64,000 nt of DNA from Pokkaliibacter plantistimulans. Its GTDB lineage: Bacteria > Pseudomonadota > Gammaproteobacteria > Pseudomonadales > Balneatricaceae. Positions 8,900 to 17,605 of this stretch are shown piece by piece (the first letter of the stretch is position 1; every line of letters starts with the position of its first letter). Location of the stretch: contig NZ_CP177354.1 of assembly GCF_046844695.1 (NCBI RefSeq), positions 2,914,001 to 2,978,000 of the forward strand, written 5' to 3'. The notes under the pieces are model-generated. The model saw nothing but the letters and a program-made list of their open reading frames with translations, did not search any database and was not told where the DNA came from. Position numbers and translations under genes: made by a program.

Positions 8900-10921
8900 T
8901 CAAGGGGCGGCGTATTGTTCCTGATCACTGATTTCTCTCAGTAAGCGGAATCCTGTTTCACTGTTGCGGTTGTCTGGCTCTGCATGCTGGCGTGCGGAGG
9001 AGCGCAGCAGTGCAGGAGGGCTTTGCCAGGAACCGCCCTTGATGACGCGACTGGCGCACTGCTGACTTCGTGTATTGGTCGACACACTGGCAGTAAGGCT
9101 GCTCTCGGTGTAACAGTCACCCACCCATTCAGAGACATTGCCGCTGACGTCAAACAGACCATAGTTGTTGGCCGGAAAGGCGCCAACGGGTGCCGTGCGC
9201 AGGTTATCCCATTCACTGCCACAGCTTTGGCAGTTACTGTGTCCTTTATCTATAGCGCCTCCCCACCAGTATGCCGTGCTGGTATTGGCGCGAGCGCTGT
9301 ATTCCCATTCCTCTTCCGTTGGCAGACGGTATACATGACGACTGATATTGCTCAGCCAGATTGCATATGCATTGGCGTCATACCAGCTGACGTTGATTAC
9401 TGGACGTCTGCCGCGTCCCCAGCCGTTATCGTCTGGGAGACTGCGGCCGGTTGCTTTGGCAAAAAGGTCATAATCCTCGAAAGTGACCTCATCCTGCATC
9501 AGGGCAAAGGGGGTGGAGTAGCTTACAAAGTGAGAGGCAAGTTCTTCGGAGCTGCCTCGTCGATCCTGATTGCCAATGTAGGCAGACCCGGACGGGATCA
9601 CCATCATCAGCGGGCCACGCATACCATTGGCGAGGGCGTCTGTGAAGCTGTCACCGGCGCGCAGGCGGTTTGGACTGATTGCTCTCGGGGCAGGAAGTTT
9701 GCCCGGTGAGACATCGGTTGGTGCTTGCAGTGCGGGGTTGTGCAACTTCATGAAGAAGCCGGTAATGTTGTCCTCCAGTTTACGCGAACCCGACTGTCCA
9801 GATGCCTTTTGGTAAAACTGATCAAAAAGCTGCTGTGCTTTGCGCAGATCAGCTTCAGATTTGGGGTTCTGCAGGAGCTGCTCAATTTGTTCGGTGAGAT
9901 CAGCCATTTCCTGTTGATGAGGCGATTTGTGCAGCACCAGATAAATTAAAAAGTTAATGATGGCCAAACCGGACAAGGTGACGCCAGCCAGCATCAAAAT
10001 ACGTCGAGTATCAAAGCGCTTTGTTTTTACTGCGGGGTGCTCAGTGGTGATGGGGGGGGCGGGAGGATCTTCTCTTGGCGTAAAGATGTCGTCTATCACT
10101 TCATTTAGCTGACGAACAGGGCGTTCTTCAGGAGTCATAGCCAGCAGCCGGTTGAGAGCCTGCCATTGATTGGTGTGTAGGGAAGGGATATCAGGTAAGG
10201 GAGCGCGTTCTGTACTTTTGAACAGTGGCTCACCCATCAGCAGCTCATAGCAAAGACAGCCAAGGGAATAGACGTCGGCCGCTGGGCTGATGTTGGCAGG
10301 TGTTTGCAGCAGCTCTGGTGCCAGATAGCGAAGACTGGGCCAGCTGTCGGTATCAGGTTTGGTTGCCACCTTGCTTTCATGCAGTGTCTGAAAAATGCTG
10401 AATTGATAGCTGGTATTCAACAGTTTTAACTGGTAGTCGCGTGTAATAAGGATGCTGTGCGGGCTGAGGTCAAGATGCAAAATGCGCTTGCTATGCAGCG
10501 AGTGCAGAATGCTCGCTGTGCTTTTCATGACGGCTTTTGCAAGCTCAGGTTTGAAGTGATGCTTACTGATCATGCTTTTCAGGCTGGCACCTTCTGTTGC
10601 TTCCAGAATGGCGAAGTGCCATCCAGCAGGATCTCTGGCCACTGCCTGGATCTGCACTACATTGGCATGATGCCAGTCTTCTTGTAAGGCGATCTGTGCT
10701 TCGATAGCCGCAGTGTGGCGATCATGCTCAAACAGTAAGGGGGAGAGCACCAGCAGGCAGGCTTTGCCGCGGCGACGTTCTTTCTTGCTGATTTCATTGG
10801 CGAGCCAGATATGTGACCCAGCGGAGGTAAACAGCGGGCGTTCAAGGGTGAAATGGCGCTCGCCTGTGGTGAGCGCCATTTCGGTGTGCAGGTCGGCAAG
10901 CGATAATTGCTCTTCTACCAT
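8900..10921 (-). CDS. Membrane-anchored degenerate kinase fused to an FGE/SUMF1-like domain
   Basis: A 673-residue protein. Residues ~20-285 have a Ser/Thr kinase fold: HLDLSPHS (149-156) is the catalytic loop, LAPELL (200-205) the APE motif and DVYSLG (216-221) subdomain IX. The conserved Lys of strand 3 is not apparent, DFG is replaced by LNTSY, and the loop Asn by Ser, so it is probably a pseudokinase. A membrane helix spans ~307-330. Residues ~440-665 resemble a formylglycine-generating (SUMF1) domain: RLPTEEEWEYSAR, GLFDVSGNVSEWV, VIKGGSW, TGFRLL. The catalytic cysteines that follow GGS in active FGE are absent (GGSWQSPPALLR). The start at 10921 has GAGG 8 bases upstream. It may be a scaffold or sensor; its function is unknown. 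Confidence 0.8.
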   Translation of the reverse strand: MVEEQLSLADLHTEMALTTGERHFTLERPLFTSAGSHIWLANEISKKERRRGKACLLVLSPLLFEHDRHTAAIEAQIALQEDWHHANVVQIQAVARDPAGWHFAILEATEGASLKSMISKHHFKPELAKAVMKSTASILHSLHSKRILHLDLSPHSILITRDYQLKLLNTSYQFSIFQTLHESKVATKPDTDSWPSLRYLAPELLQTPANISPAADVYSLGCLCYELLMGEPLFKSTERAPLPDIPSLHTNQWQALNRLLAMTPEERPVRQLNEVIDDIFTPREDPPAPPITTEHPAVKTKRFDTRRILMLAGVTLSGLAIINFLIYLVLHKSPHQQEMADLTEQIEQLLQNPKSEADLRKAQQLFDQFYQKASGQSGSRKLEDNITGFFMKLHNPALQAPTDVSPGKLPAPRAISPNRLRAGDSFTDALANGMRGPLMMVIPSGSAYIGNQDRRGSSEELASHFVSYSTPFALMQDEVTFEDYDLFAKATGRSLPDDNGWGRGRRPVINVSWYDANAYAIWLSNISRHVYRLPTEEEWEYSARANTSTAYWWGGAIDKGHSNCQSCGSEWDNLRTAPVGAFPANNYGLFDVSGNVSEWVGDCYTESSLTASVSTNTRSQQCASRVIKGGSWQSPPALLRSSARQHAEPDNRNSETGFRLLREISDQEQYAAP

Positions 10922-11039
10922 GCCCAAGCCTCGGTAATGTTTTCCAGAGTATAGTGCAGGACAAGCCACTAGCCGAATAGTTGGGGTTTAGTAGAAGCAA
11001 TGATCCGGTTGTGCATGCTGTTTTGGCTGGCCCTACTGG

Positions 11040-11885
11040 TCAGGCAGTCTGCAGGTCCGCGAATGATTTAACCAGATCATCGATAGCTTTCATCTGCACC
11101 AGGAAGGGCTCTAGTTTGTCGAGTGGTAATGCTGAAGGGCCATCACACTTAGCCTTGCTGGGATCTGGATGAGTTTCAAGAAACAGACTGGACAACCCCT
11201 GAGACATGCCAGCACGTGCCAACTGTGTCGCTAGCTGGCGTCGACCATCGGCTGAGTCAGCCCGTCCACCAGGCATTTGCAGCGAGTGGGTGACATCAAA
11301 CATCACTGGGTATCCAAAATCTTTCATGATGCTGAAGCCCAGCATGTCTACTACCAGATTGTTGTAGCCAAACATGGTGCCACGCTCACAAAGCATGAGC
11401 TGAGTGTTACCCACTTCCTCACATTTGCGCAGAATGTGAGCCATTTCGTGGGGGGCCAGAAACTGGGCTTTCTTGATATTGATGACGCGGCCTGTTTCGG
11501 CAATCGCCATTACCAGATCAGTCTGGCGTGACAAGAAGGCGGGTAGCTGCAGTACATCGGCTACTTCTGCCACGGGCTTGGCCTGCCAAGGTTCATGAAC
11601 ATCGGTAATAACGGGGATATCAAAGCTGGCTTTGACCTTTTCCAGAATGCGCATTCCCTGCTCAAGGCCCGGGCCGCGAAATGAATTCACGGATGAACGG
11701 TTGGCCTTGTCGAACGATGCCTTGAATACATAAGGGATATTCAGTTTCTGGGTGATCTGGACGAACTGTTCAGCAGTGGAGAGGGCCAAGTCTTCCGATT
11801 CCAGCACATTGATGCCGCCAAAAAGGACAAATGGCTTATCGTTGGCTACTTCTATACGGCCAACCTGTACAGTCTTGGTGCTCAT
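11040..11885 (-). CDS. kdsA: 3-deoxy-D-manno-octulosonate 8-phosphate synthase
   Basis: Condenses arabinose 5-phosphate with phosphoenolpyruvate to make KDO 8-phosphate, an early step to the lipopolysaccharide inner core. The 281-residue length is standard. Conserved stretches include FKASFDKANRSS (residues 54-65), SFRGPGLEQGMRIL and PVITDVHEPWQAKPVAEVADVLQLPAFL. AGGATC precedes the ATG. In many gammaproteobacteria kdsA sits between pyrG and eno; here it stands alone between the kinase-like gene and a PilZ-like gene. Confidence 0.97.
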   Translation of the reverse strand: MSTKTVQVGRIEVANDKPFVLFGGINVLESEDLALSTAEQFVQITQKLNIPYVFKASFDKANRSSVNSFRGPGLEQGMRILEKVKASFDIPVITDVHEPWQAKPVAEVADVLQLPAFLSRQTDLVMAIAETGRVINIKKAQFLAPHEMAHILRKCEEVGNTQLMLCERGTMFGYNNLVVDMLGFSIMKDFGYPVMFDVTHSLQMPGGRADSADGRRQLATQLARAGMSQGLSSLFLETHPDPSKAKCDGPSALPLDKLEPFLVQMKAIDDLVKSFADLQTA

Positions 11886-12014
11886 GAAAGTGAGATCCTG
11901 TGGCTCTAAAAGCTGTCATTCTACTCTCTGCCAGTGCAAATGATTAGCCTTAACCACCAAGAGCAAAGCGCCGCAGGCTTCCTGCCTGCTCTGGAAGATT
12001 TGTGCTCGGGGCAT

Positions 12015-12482
12015 TCAAGATTCCGTGGTGGGAAAAGTTAACGTTGGGAAATGAGCAGCGAAACGTTCGATCCATTCTTTTGCTGCTTGCTCCAGTGCCA
12101 GGTGGTGCCCTCTTGCCATTTCAGCTACCTGATAGGCATGGATATGGCAAGCCTGTTCGATCATGCGCGCCCGTTGCGCCTCATCAGGGTCGCAAATGCT
12201 GATCTGCATTTGAAAACGCTTTTCTGGCAGGGGACGGCATAATGTCAGCTTACCCATCAACGGTTGGTTGCCGTCAAGGCCTGGGATATGCAGTGTTACA
12301 TCACTAAAAACGGGTAGGGCCTCAAGGCCTATCAGTTTGATATTCAATAAATGGCGGTGGAAGTGAGATGCCACAGGGCGTTTTGCGGAGTGAAGGCGCA
12401 TGGCAGGAGGGGGCGGTTGTACTGTCACTATACTTATCGGTACACGTACCGGGTGGACAATACATTCGGTGCGAATGTCCAT
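12015..12482 (-). CDS. PilZ-like domain protein, function uncertain
   Basis: A 155-residue protein. The middle (residues ~30-100) looks like a beta-rich domain with LGxKRPV- and GKLTLCRPLPEKRFQMQISI-like strands. The C-terminal part, RARMIEQACHIHAYQ...LALEQAAKEWIERFAAHFP, is a conserved tail I associate with short Pseudomonas and marine gammaproteobacterial proteins annotated as PilZ-domain. The canonical c-di-GMP residues (RxxxR, D/NxSxxG) are not obvious, so c-di-GMP binding should not be assumed. GGAG lies 8 bases before the ATG. Confidence 0.5.
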   Translation of the reverse strand: MDIRTECIVHPVRVPISIVTVQPPPPAMRLHSAKRPVASHFHRHLLNIKLIGLEALPVFSDVTLHIPGLDGNQPLMGKLTLCRPLPEKRFQMQISICDPDEAQRARMIEQACHIHAYQVAEMARGHHLALEQAAKEWIERFAAHFPTLTFPTTES

Positions 12483-12734
12483 CTGTAAACTCCGGATTGA
12501 CTTCCTGTTTAAATTATAAGCAAATATGAGGCCAGCTCTTTAGGGGGCAAGAGTGAAAGGATAGTTTGGCATTGCGCAGGTGAGTTTTAGCTGTTAGAGT
12601 ACGCGCACTTTAACGGCACAGGCCTTTACGTGAATTGGCGGAAACTTGTGTTGGTGCGATAGTGCTCTGCACCGAATGACCTTATAAAGAGGTTATGAAG
12701 TAAACGAGCAAGCCTTGCAGAAAGGCAAGTGTAA

Positions 12735-12846
12735 TGGTGGCCCTGCCGGTCCCCCCGCAACAATAAACCGTGAACCCGGTCAGGCCCGGAAGGGAGCAGC
12801 CGCAGCGGTAGACTTGGGTGCCGGGGTGAGGCTGGCAGGACCGCCT
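12735..12846 (+). ncRNA. ffs: 4.5S RNA of the signal recognition particle
   Basis: The segment carries the conserved apical sequence GTCAGGCCCGGAAGGGAGCAGC (shown here only as GGTCAGG...GGAAGGGAGCAGC), which holds the Ffh-binding GGAA loop. The ends pair as a long rod: GGTGGCCCTGCCGGT near 12736 with GCTGGCAGGACCGCC ending at 12845. The length of about 112 bases matches the small bacterial SRP RNA, which works with Ffh in co-translational membrane targeting. It lies directly upstream of dnaX, as I recall for pseudomonads. Confidence 0.95.
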
Positions 12847-12918
12847 CCAGTCTTTATCCCATTCTCGATTCTTTCCCGCTCGGTTGATAATGACCTCTCT
12901 GTGACGAAGAGGGAGTTA

Positions 12919-15120
12919 ATGAGCTATCAGGTTTTGGCCCGCAAATGGCGGCCGAAAAACTTCCATGAAATGGTTGGTCAAGAGCATGTGCTTAAGGCAC
13001 TGATCAATGCTTTGGACAACAATCGTCTGCACCATGCCTATTTATTTACCGGAACGCGCGGGGTTGGGAAGACCACCATTGCCCGAATTCTGGCTAAATG
13101 CCTCAATTGCGAAACGGGCGTTACTTCTAAACCCTGTGGGGTTTGTTCCTCCTGTCAGGAAATTAATGAAGGGCGTTTCGTTGATCTGATCGAAGTCGAC
13201 GCTGCATCCCGTACCAAAGTAGAAGACACGCGCGAGCTGTTGGAAAACGTCCAGTATGCTCCCAGTCGTGGTCGCTACAAGGTCTATCTTATCGACGAAG
13301 TGCACATGCTATCCGGGCACAGCTTCAATGCGTTGTTGAAAACCCTGGAAGAGCCGCCGCCTCACGTCAAGTTTCTGCTTGCCACTACGGATCCGCAGAA
13401 GCTGCCAATCACTGTATTGTCCCGGTGTTTGCAGTTCAGCCTCAAAAATATGAGTCCCGAGCGCATTGTCGGGCATCTTCAGCATGTACTTGCGGCAGAA
13501 CAGGTCGAATTTGAAGAGCCTGCCTTGTGGCAACTGGGGCGAGCGGCTGACGGCAGTATGCGTGATGCCATGAGTCTGACAGACCAGGCCATTGCGTATG
13601 GCCAGGGTCGTGTTGTGGCAGCCGATGTCGCTGCAATGCTAGGCACTCTTGATCAGCGGTGGGCTTTTGCCCTGGTTGAGGCTCTGGCTCGGCATGATGT
13701 ATCCCGGATGCTGCAACAGGTTGCCGCCCTGGCTGAGCTGGCGCCTGATTATCAGGGGGTGCTGGCGGATGTGTTGAGCCTGTTGCACCGTATTGCTTTG
13801 GCGCAGGTCATGCCGGACGGTATAGACAACAGTCAGGGGGACCGTGACAGTGTGCTGGCGCTCGCACAATTACTGCCAGCAGAAGATGTGCAGCTGTTTT
13901 ATCAGATTGCTCTGACAGGGCGCAAAGATTTGCCTTTGAGTCCTGATGCGCGCCAAGGGTTGGAAATGGCATTGCTGCGTATGCTGGCATTTCGTCCCAG
14001 AGGGGTTGCCGTTACGCCGGGTAGCGGAGCTGTGCAGATTGCTCCTCCGCCAGTGCAAGCGGCGGTGGTCGTGGAGGGGGCAGAGCTAAAAAAGCCTGAA
14101 CCTGCTGCGATGCCAGCAGTAATGCAGCAGGCTGATGTGGTATCACCGGCTGTCATGGCTGCGTCGCAGCCCACTGCTAGCGCACCGCGCTCTATGCCTG
14201 TTCCTGTCAAAGAAGCGGCTCCTGTCGTGTTATCTTCAGCCGACAGTCAGGCCGGGATGCCGGTCGGAAATGCTTCGGGGGTTGCAGAGCCGGGAGTCTC
14301 AGGTAACACGGCACGGCCGGTAACAGAACAAGTATTAGAAGAAACGTCGGTCGCCCCACGTACTCCGATACCAGATACGGAACGGATGACTACTGTTGTT
14401 GCGCCAGCGAGCAGTGCCAGGCCAACGGGGCATTTTGCTCCTGATACTGCAGGCGAACCTCCATTCGATACTCAGGTGCCTTTGGATGCCTACAGTGATT
14501 ATCAGAGTGGAGCCAGTTATGCCGCAGCGATGATGGATGCAGGGGATGACGAAGATGATTCCGAACCTGGCGCTATGCTTGACCAAGCGGTCTACCAGGC
14601 CGACTATCTGCTGAGTCAGCTGTCCAATCCCGAAGTAGTCGGTGCTGAAGCAGCATTGGATGAAACTGAGGTGGAAGAAGGGTCTGATGTGGCCAGTCAT
14701 GAGCCTGCGTTCGGATACGAGCAGGTCAGTCTGGAAACCTGGCCCTTAATTGCTCAGGATGTACCCATACGTGGAGTGCTACGCGCCATTGTCGAGGCGA
14801 CTGAGCTGGTCAGGGTTTCGGCAGAGGGGCTAGAACTGACTTGCGAAGATCAGCAGCACTCTTTGTTCAGTGCCCGTCAGCAATCCTTGCTGGAAGAGGC
14901 GCTTGCAGACTATTTTAAACGTCCAGTGCGGATTAGCTGTCAGTCTTCGCGGGGATTGGCACATACTGCCACGGTTTACAAGGCGCAGGCCAGAGCGCTG
15001 CGCCAGCAACAGGCTGAGACCGCTATCCACAACGATGCGACATTGCATGCGTTGCTTGAAGCATTCGAAGCAATTATCCAACCCGGATCAATCAAACCGG
15101 TCGAATTACAGAGAGGTTGA
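12919..15120 (+). CDS. dnaX: DNA polymerase III subunits tau and gamma
   Basis: A 733-residue clamp-loader ATPase of the replisome. Domains I-III (residues ~1-370) show Walker A GTRGVGKTT (~43-51), a four-cysteine zinc module (CLNCETG...KPCGVCSSC), Walker B LIDEVHML and the sensor/SRC segment VLSRCLQF. A Pro/Ala-rich linker (~370-600) follows, then the tau-specific C-terminus (LETWPLIAQDVPIRG) that contacts the polymerase alpha subunit. The ATG at 12919 has GAGGGAG 3-4 bases upstream. An in-frame extension back to 12715 crosses the SRP RNA and is not credible. A frameshift signal at codons 390-392 should also produce the shorter gamma form. It is followed by ybaB after one base. Confidence 0.97.
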   Translation: MSYQVLARKWRPKNFHEMVGQEHVLKALINALDNNRLHHAYLFTGTRGVGKTTIARILAKCLNCETGVTSKPCGVCSSCQEINEGRFVDLIEVDAASRTKVEDTRELLENVQYAPSRGRYKVYLIDEVHMLSGHSFNALLKTLEEPPPHVKFLLATTDPQKLPITVLSRCLQFSLKNMSPERIVGHLQHVLAAEQVEFEEPALWQLGRAADGSMRDAMSLTDQAIAYGQGRVVAADVAAMLGTLDQRWAFALVEALARHDVSRMLQQVAALAELAPDYQGVLADVLSLLHRIALAQVMPDGIDNSQGDRDSVLALAQLLPAEDVQLFYQIALTGRKDLPLSPDARQGLEMALLRMLAFRPRGVAVTPGSGAVQIAPPPVQAAVVVEGAELKKPEPAAMPAVMQQADVVSPAVMAASQPTASAPRSMPVPVKEAAPVVLSSADSQAGMPVGNASGVAEPGVSGNTARPVTEQVLEETSVAPRTPIPDTERMTTVVAPASSARPTGHFAPDTAGEPPFDTQVPLDAYSDYQSGASYAAAMMDAGDDEDDSEPGAMLDQAVYQADYLLSQLSNPEVVGAEAALDETEVEEGSDVASHEPAFGYEQVSLETWPLIAQDVPIRGVLRAIVEATELVRVSAEGLELTCEDQQHSLFSARQQSLLEEALADYFKRPVRISCQSSRGLAHTATVYKAQARALRQQQAETAIHNDATLHALLEAFEAIIQPGSIKPVELQRG
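14073..14131 (+). promoter_or_regulatory. Programmed -1 ribosomal frameshift signal in dnaX
   Basis: Three elements line up as in E. coli dnaX. A Shine-Dalgarno-like GGAGGGGG (14073-14080) lies 7 bases before the slippery heptamer A AAA AAG (14088-14094), which is in the correct phase (CTA AAA AAG). A perfect 8-bp stem CCTGCTGC/GCAGCAGG (14101-14108 and 14124-14131) starts 6 bases after it. Slipping back one base reads AAA AAA GCC TGA, ending the chain at 14099 and giving a gamma subunit of about 393 residues. Confidence 0.88.
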
Positions 15121-15121
15121 C

Positions 15122-15448
15122 ATGTTAAAAGGTGGAATGGGCAATCTGCTGAAGCAAGCCCAGAAAATGCAAGAGCAAATGCAGAAGATGCAGGAAGAGC
15201 TGGCAAATGCAGAAACCACCGGTGAGTCGGGTGCTGGTCTGGTCAAAATCGTTATGACGGGGCGTCATGATGTCAAGCGCGTCACCATCGATGACAGCCT
15301 GATGTCTGAAGATAAAGAGATGCTGGAAGACCTGCTGGCTGCAGCGGTAAATGATGCTGTTCGCAAGATTGAAGCTGTTAACAAGGAAAAGATGGCCAGT
15401 GCAACTTCTGGCATGGGTCTGCCTCCTGGCTTCAAGATGCCCTTCTAA
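15122..15448 (+). CDS. ybaB: YbaB/EbfC nucleoid-associated protein
   Basis: A 108-residue DNA-binding protein that forms a homodimer and coats DNA in this family. The start MLKGGMGNLLKQAQKMQEQMQKMQEEL is the usual amphipathic helix with Gln/Met repeats, and LPPGFKMPF closes the protein as in relatives. GAGAGG precedes the ATG. It begins one base after the dnaX stop and ends two bases before recR, the conserved dnaX-ybaB-recR order, so the three are very likely co-transcribed. Confidence 0.96.
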   Translation: MLKGGMGNLLKQAQKMQEQMQKMQEELANAETTGESGAGLVKIVMTGRHDVKRVTIDDSLMSEDKEMLEDLLAAAVNDAVRKIEAVNKEKMASATSGMGLPPGFKMPF

Positions 15449-15450
15449 TC

Positions 15451-16050
15451 ATGCATTTCAGTCCACTCATTGATCAGTTGATGGACTCGTTGCGCTGTCT
15501 GCCCGGGGTTGGCCCCAAGACTGCGCAACGCATGGCCCTGCATTTGTTGGAAAGAGACCGGGTAGGTGCCGAACGGCTGGCCCAGGCGATGTTGAAGGCG
15601 GTGGAGCTGGTTGGGCACTGTGAAAAGTGCCGAAACTTAAGTGAGTCGCCCATTTGTCGGCTGTGTGAAAGCAGCCATCGCGATGAGTCCTTGCTCTGTG
15701 TGGTGGAAATGCCGGCGGACGTTCTTGCCATTGAGCAGACAGGCAGTTACCGAGGGCACTATTTTGTGCTGATGGGGCATTTGTCCCCTATCGAAGGTAT
15801 TGGTCCAGAGCAGCTGGGTATTGCTCAGTTGCTGAGTCGGGTTCGTAACAGTGCCGTTGAAGAAATCATCATTGCTACCAATCCTACGGTGGAAGGAGAG
15901 GCGACGGCGCACTACATCGTTGAGCAGATGCGTGCACTGCCGGTCAAGGTATCCCGGATTGCCCACGGCGTGCCTTTGGGGGGCGAGCTGGAGTACGTGG
16001 ATGGGGGTACGCTGGTTCACGCATTAAGCGGGCGACGCTCCCTGCGCTGA
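15451..16050 (+). CDS. recR: Recombination mediator RecR
   Basis: A 199-residue protein that acts with RecO and RecF to load RecA onto gapped DNA. Order of domains: helix-hairpin-helix LPGVGPKTAQRMA (residues 17-29), a C4 zinc motif CEKCRNLSESPICRLC (~57-72), a Toprim segment LCVVEMPADVLAIE (~80-93) and the C-terminal SRIAHGVPLGGELEYVDGGTL. It is the third gene of the dnaX-ybaB-recR cluster. No clear terminator follows in the 119 bases before rnd. Confidence 0.97.
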   Translation: MHFSPLIDQLMDSLRCLPGVGPKTAQRMALHLLERDRVGAERLAQAMLKAVELVGHCEKCRNLSESPICRLCESSHRDESLLCVVEMPADVLAIEQTGSYRGHYFVLMGHLSPIEGIGPEQLGIAQLLSRVRNSAVEEIIIATNPTVEGEATAHYIVEQMRALPVKVSRIAHGVPLGGELEYVDGGTLVHALSGRRSLR

Positions 16051-16169
16051 AGCCGTTGGCGTTAGCTATATCAATTGTTGTATCGGCGACTGTCTGGATT
16101 CAGCCACATGAATGAGTCATGGTCAGATCAATGTCGTTGACTAGCGGATTCTGAAAGAGAGGTAATCGG

Positions 16170-17309
16170 ATGACCGAGGCCATCATGCCAGAGTATGAAT
16201 GGGTTGCTGACAATGCGTCGCTGGCCCGCTGCTGTAAACGTTGGCTGAAGCGGCAGAGTCTGATGATTGATACTGAGTTTGAGCGCACTCAAACTTTTTA
16301 TCCGCGCCCCGGTTTGATCCAGGTCTATGACGGCGAGCAGATAACGCTGATTGATCCGCTGCAGGTGACGGATATGGCACCACTGCGTGAGGTGCTGACT
16401 GATCCTGCCGTACTGAAGGTGGTGCACTCCGGCTCTGAGGATGTGGAGCTGTTTATTCATCGTCTGGCAATCACACCACAGCCTTTGTTTGACACGCAGA
16501 TTGCTGCTGCTTATGCCGGTGTTGGTCAGGGTATGGGGTTTCAGCGACTGGTTGAAAGTCTGACGGGAACGGTGTTGTCCAAGGAGCAGACTCGCTCGGA
16601 CTGGCTGCAGCGACCTCTGTCCGAAGCTCAATGTCACTATGCCAGTGAGGATGTGTTCTGGCTGCTACCGGTTTTTGAAGAGCTTTACGCCAAGCTGCAG
16701 GCGTTGGGGCGCCTTCGCTGGCTGCTGGATGATACCTCTGAACAGGTTGCCCAGATTGCCCGGGGAGTGGCTCCACAGGACTATTACGCCAAGGTGAAAA
16801 TGGCCTGGCAGTTGAAGCCGCGTGAACTGGCTATCCTGCGTGATCTGTGTGACTGGCGAGAAGGTATTGCGCGGTCTCAGGACCTTTCGCGGAATATGGT
16901 GATGCCTGATCGCGTATTGTTTGAAGTTGCCAAGCGCAAACCCTTTAAATTCGAACAGTTGATGGTGATTGAAGGGGCTAGGGCTCACCTGGTCAAGCGC
17001 CACGGTAAAGTGGTGCTGGCGATCGTGGAGGCGGTTCGAGCATTGCCTGACGAAGCCTTGCCGCCTGCGTTGCCCAAGCCGTTATCCAAATCTGCCCAGC
17101 AGAGACTAAATACCATTCGTGGGCGTATTGACACCGTTGCTGAACCGTTGAATGTGCCTGTGGATATGCTGGCACGCAAGCGAGATCTTGAGGTACTGGC
17201 GCGTCGTCCTGAGCTGCTGGCACAGCCCGACAAATGGCCTGTGGGCCTGCAAGGCTGGCGTGGAGAGTTGTTGAGCGAGTGTTTGAGCTCGTTGCGTTTT
17301 AATGAGTAG
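16170..17309 (+). CDS. rnd: Ribonuclease D
   Basis: A 379-residue 3'-5' exoribonuclease that trims tRNA and other stable RNA precursors. The DEDDy active site is readable: DTEFERT (Asp and Glu, residues ~34-36), DTQIAAAY (Asp ~109) and YASEDVFWL (Tyr and Asp ~157-161). An HRDC domain follows (about 210-290: LAILRDLCDWREGIARSQDL) with a second helical segment near the end. GAGAGG lies 7 bases before the ATG. It heads the rnd-ycgL-ycgN cluster. Confidence 0.96.
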   Translation: MTEAIMPEYEWVADNASLARCCKRWLKRQSLMIDTEFERTQTFYPRPGLIQVYDGEQITLIDPLQVTDMAPLREVLTDPAVLKVVHSGSEDVELFIHRLAITPQPLFDTQIAAAYAGVGQGMGFQRLVESLTGTVLSKEQTRSDWLQRPLSEAQCHYASEDVFWLLPVFEELYAKLQALGRLRWLLDDTSEQVAQIARGVAPQDYYAKVKMAWQLKPRELAILRDLCDWREGIARSQDLSRNMVMPDRVLFEVAKRKPFKFEQLMVIEGARAHLVKRHGKVVLAIVEAVRALPDEALPPALPKPLSKSAQQRLNTIRGRIDTVAEPLNVPVDMLARKRDLEVLARRPELLAQPDKWPVGLQGWRGELLSECLSSLRFNE

Positions 17310-17314
17310 AAAAA

Positions 17315-17605
17315 ATGAAGCCTGTCCTCTGCAGTATTTATAAAAGCCCCAAGCGGGATGAAATGTACCTCTACGTGCTCAAGCAGGAGCAGTTTGCCAA
17401 AGTGCCAGAGTTGTTGCTGGAGCAGTTTGGCAAGCCTGTGCATGTGTTCGACATGCTGTTGAAGGCTGATCGTAAACTTGCTCGTGCAAAGGTCGAAGAT
17501 GTGCTGGCGGCAATAGAGAGCCAGGGCTTCTTTTTGCAGATGCCCCCTCCCAAGGAGGCGTACATGCTGGATAGCTATCGAGCGCCGACAGAGGGTCGCT
17601 ACTGA
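17315..17605 (+). CDS. ycgL: YcgL domain protein
   Basis: A 96-residue protein of the YcgL family (function unknown). Diagnostic stretches are CSIYKSPKRDEMYLYV at the N-terminus and GFFLQMPPP near residue 75. It starts 5 bases after rnd with only a weak ribosome site, suggesting translational coupling, and its stop codon overlaps the ATG of ycgN by one base (TGATG). Confidence 0.93.
   Translation: MKPVLCSIYKSPKRDEMYLYVLKQEQFAKVPELLLEQFGKPVHVFDMLLKADRKLARAKVEDVLAAIESQGFFLQMPPPKEAYMLDSYRAPTEGRY

Noticed and set aside
12715..12918. In-frame N-terminal extension of dnaX
   Set aside because: It reads through the SRP RNA gene, while a strong ribosome site lies just before the ATG at 12919 and the protein then matches known DnaX starts.
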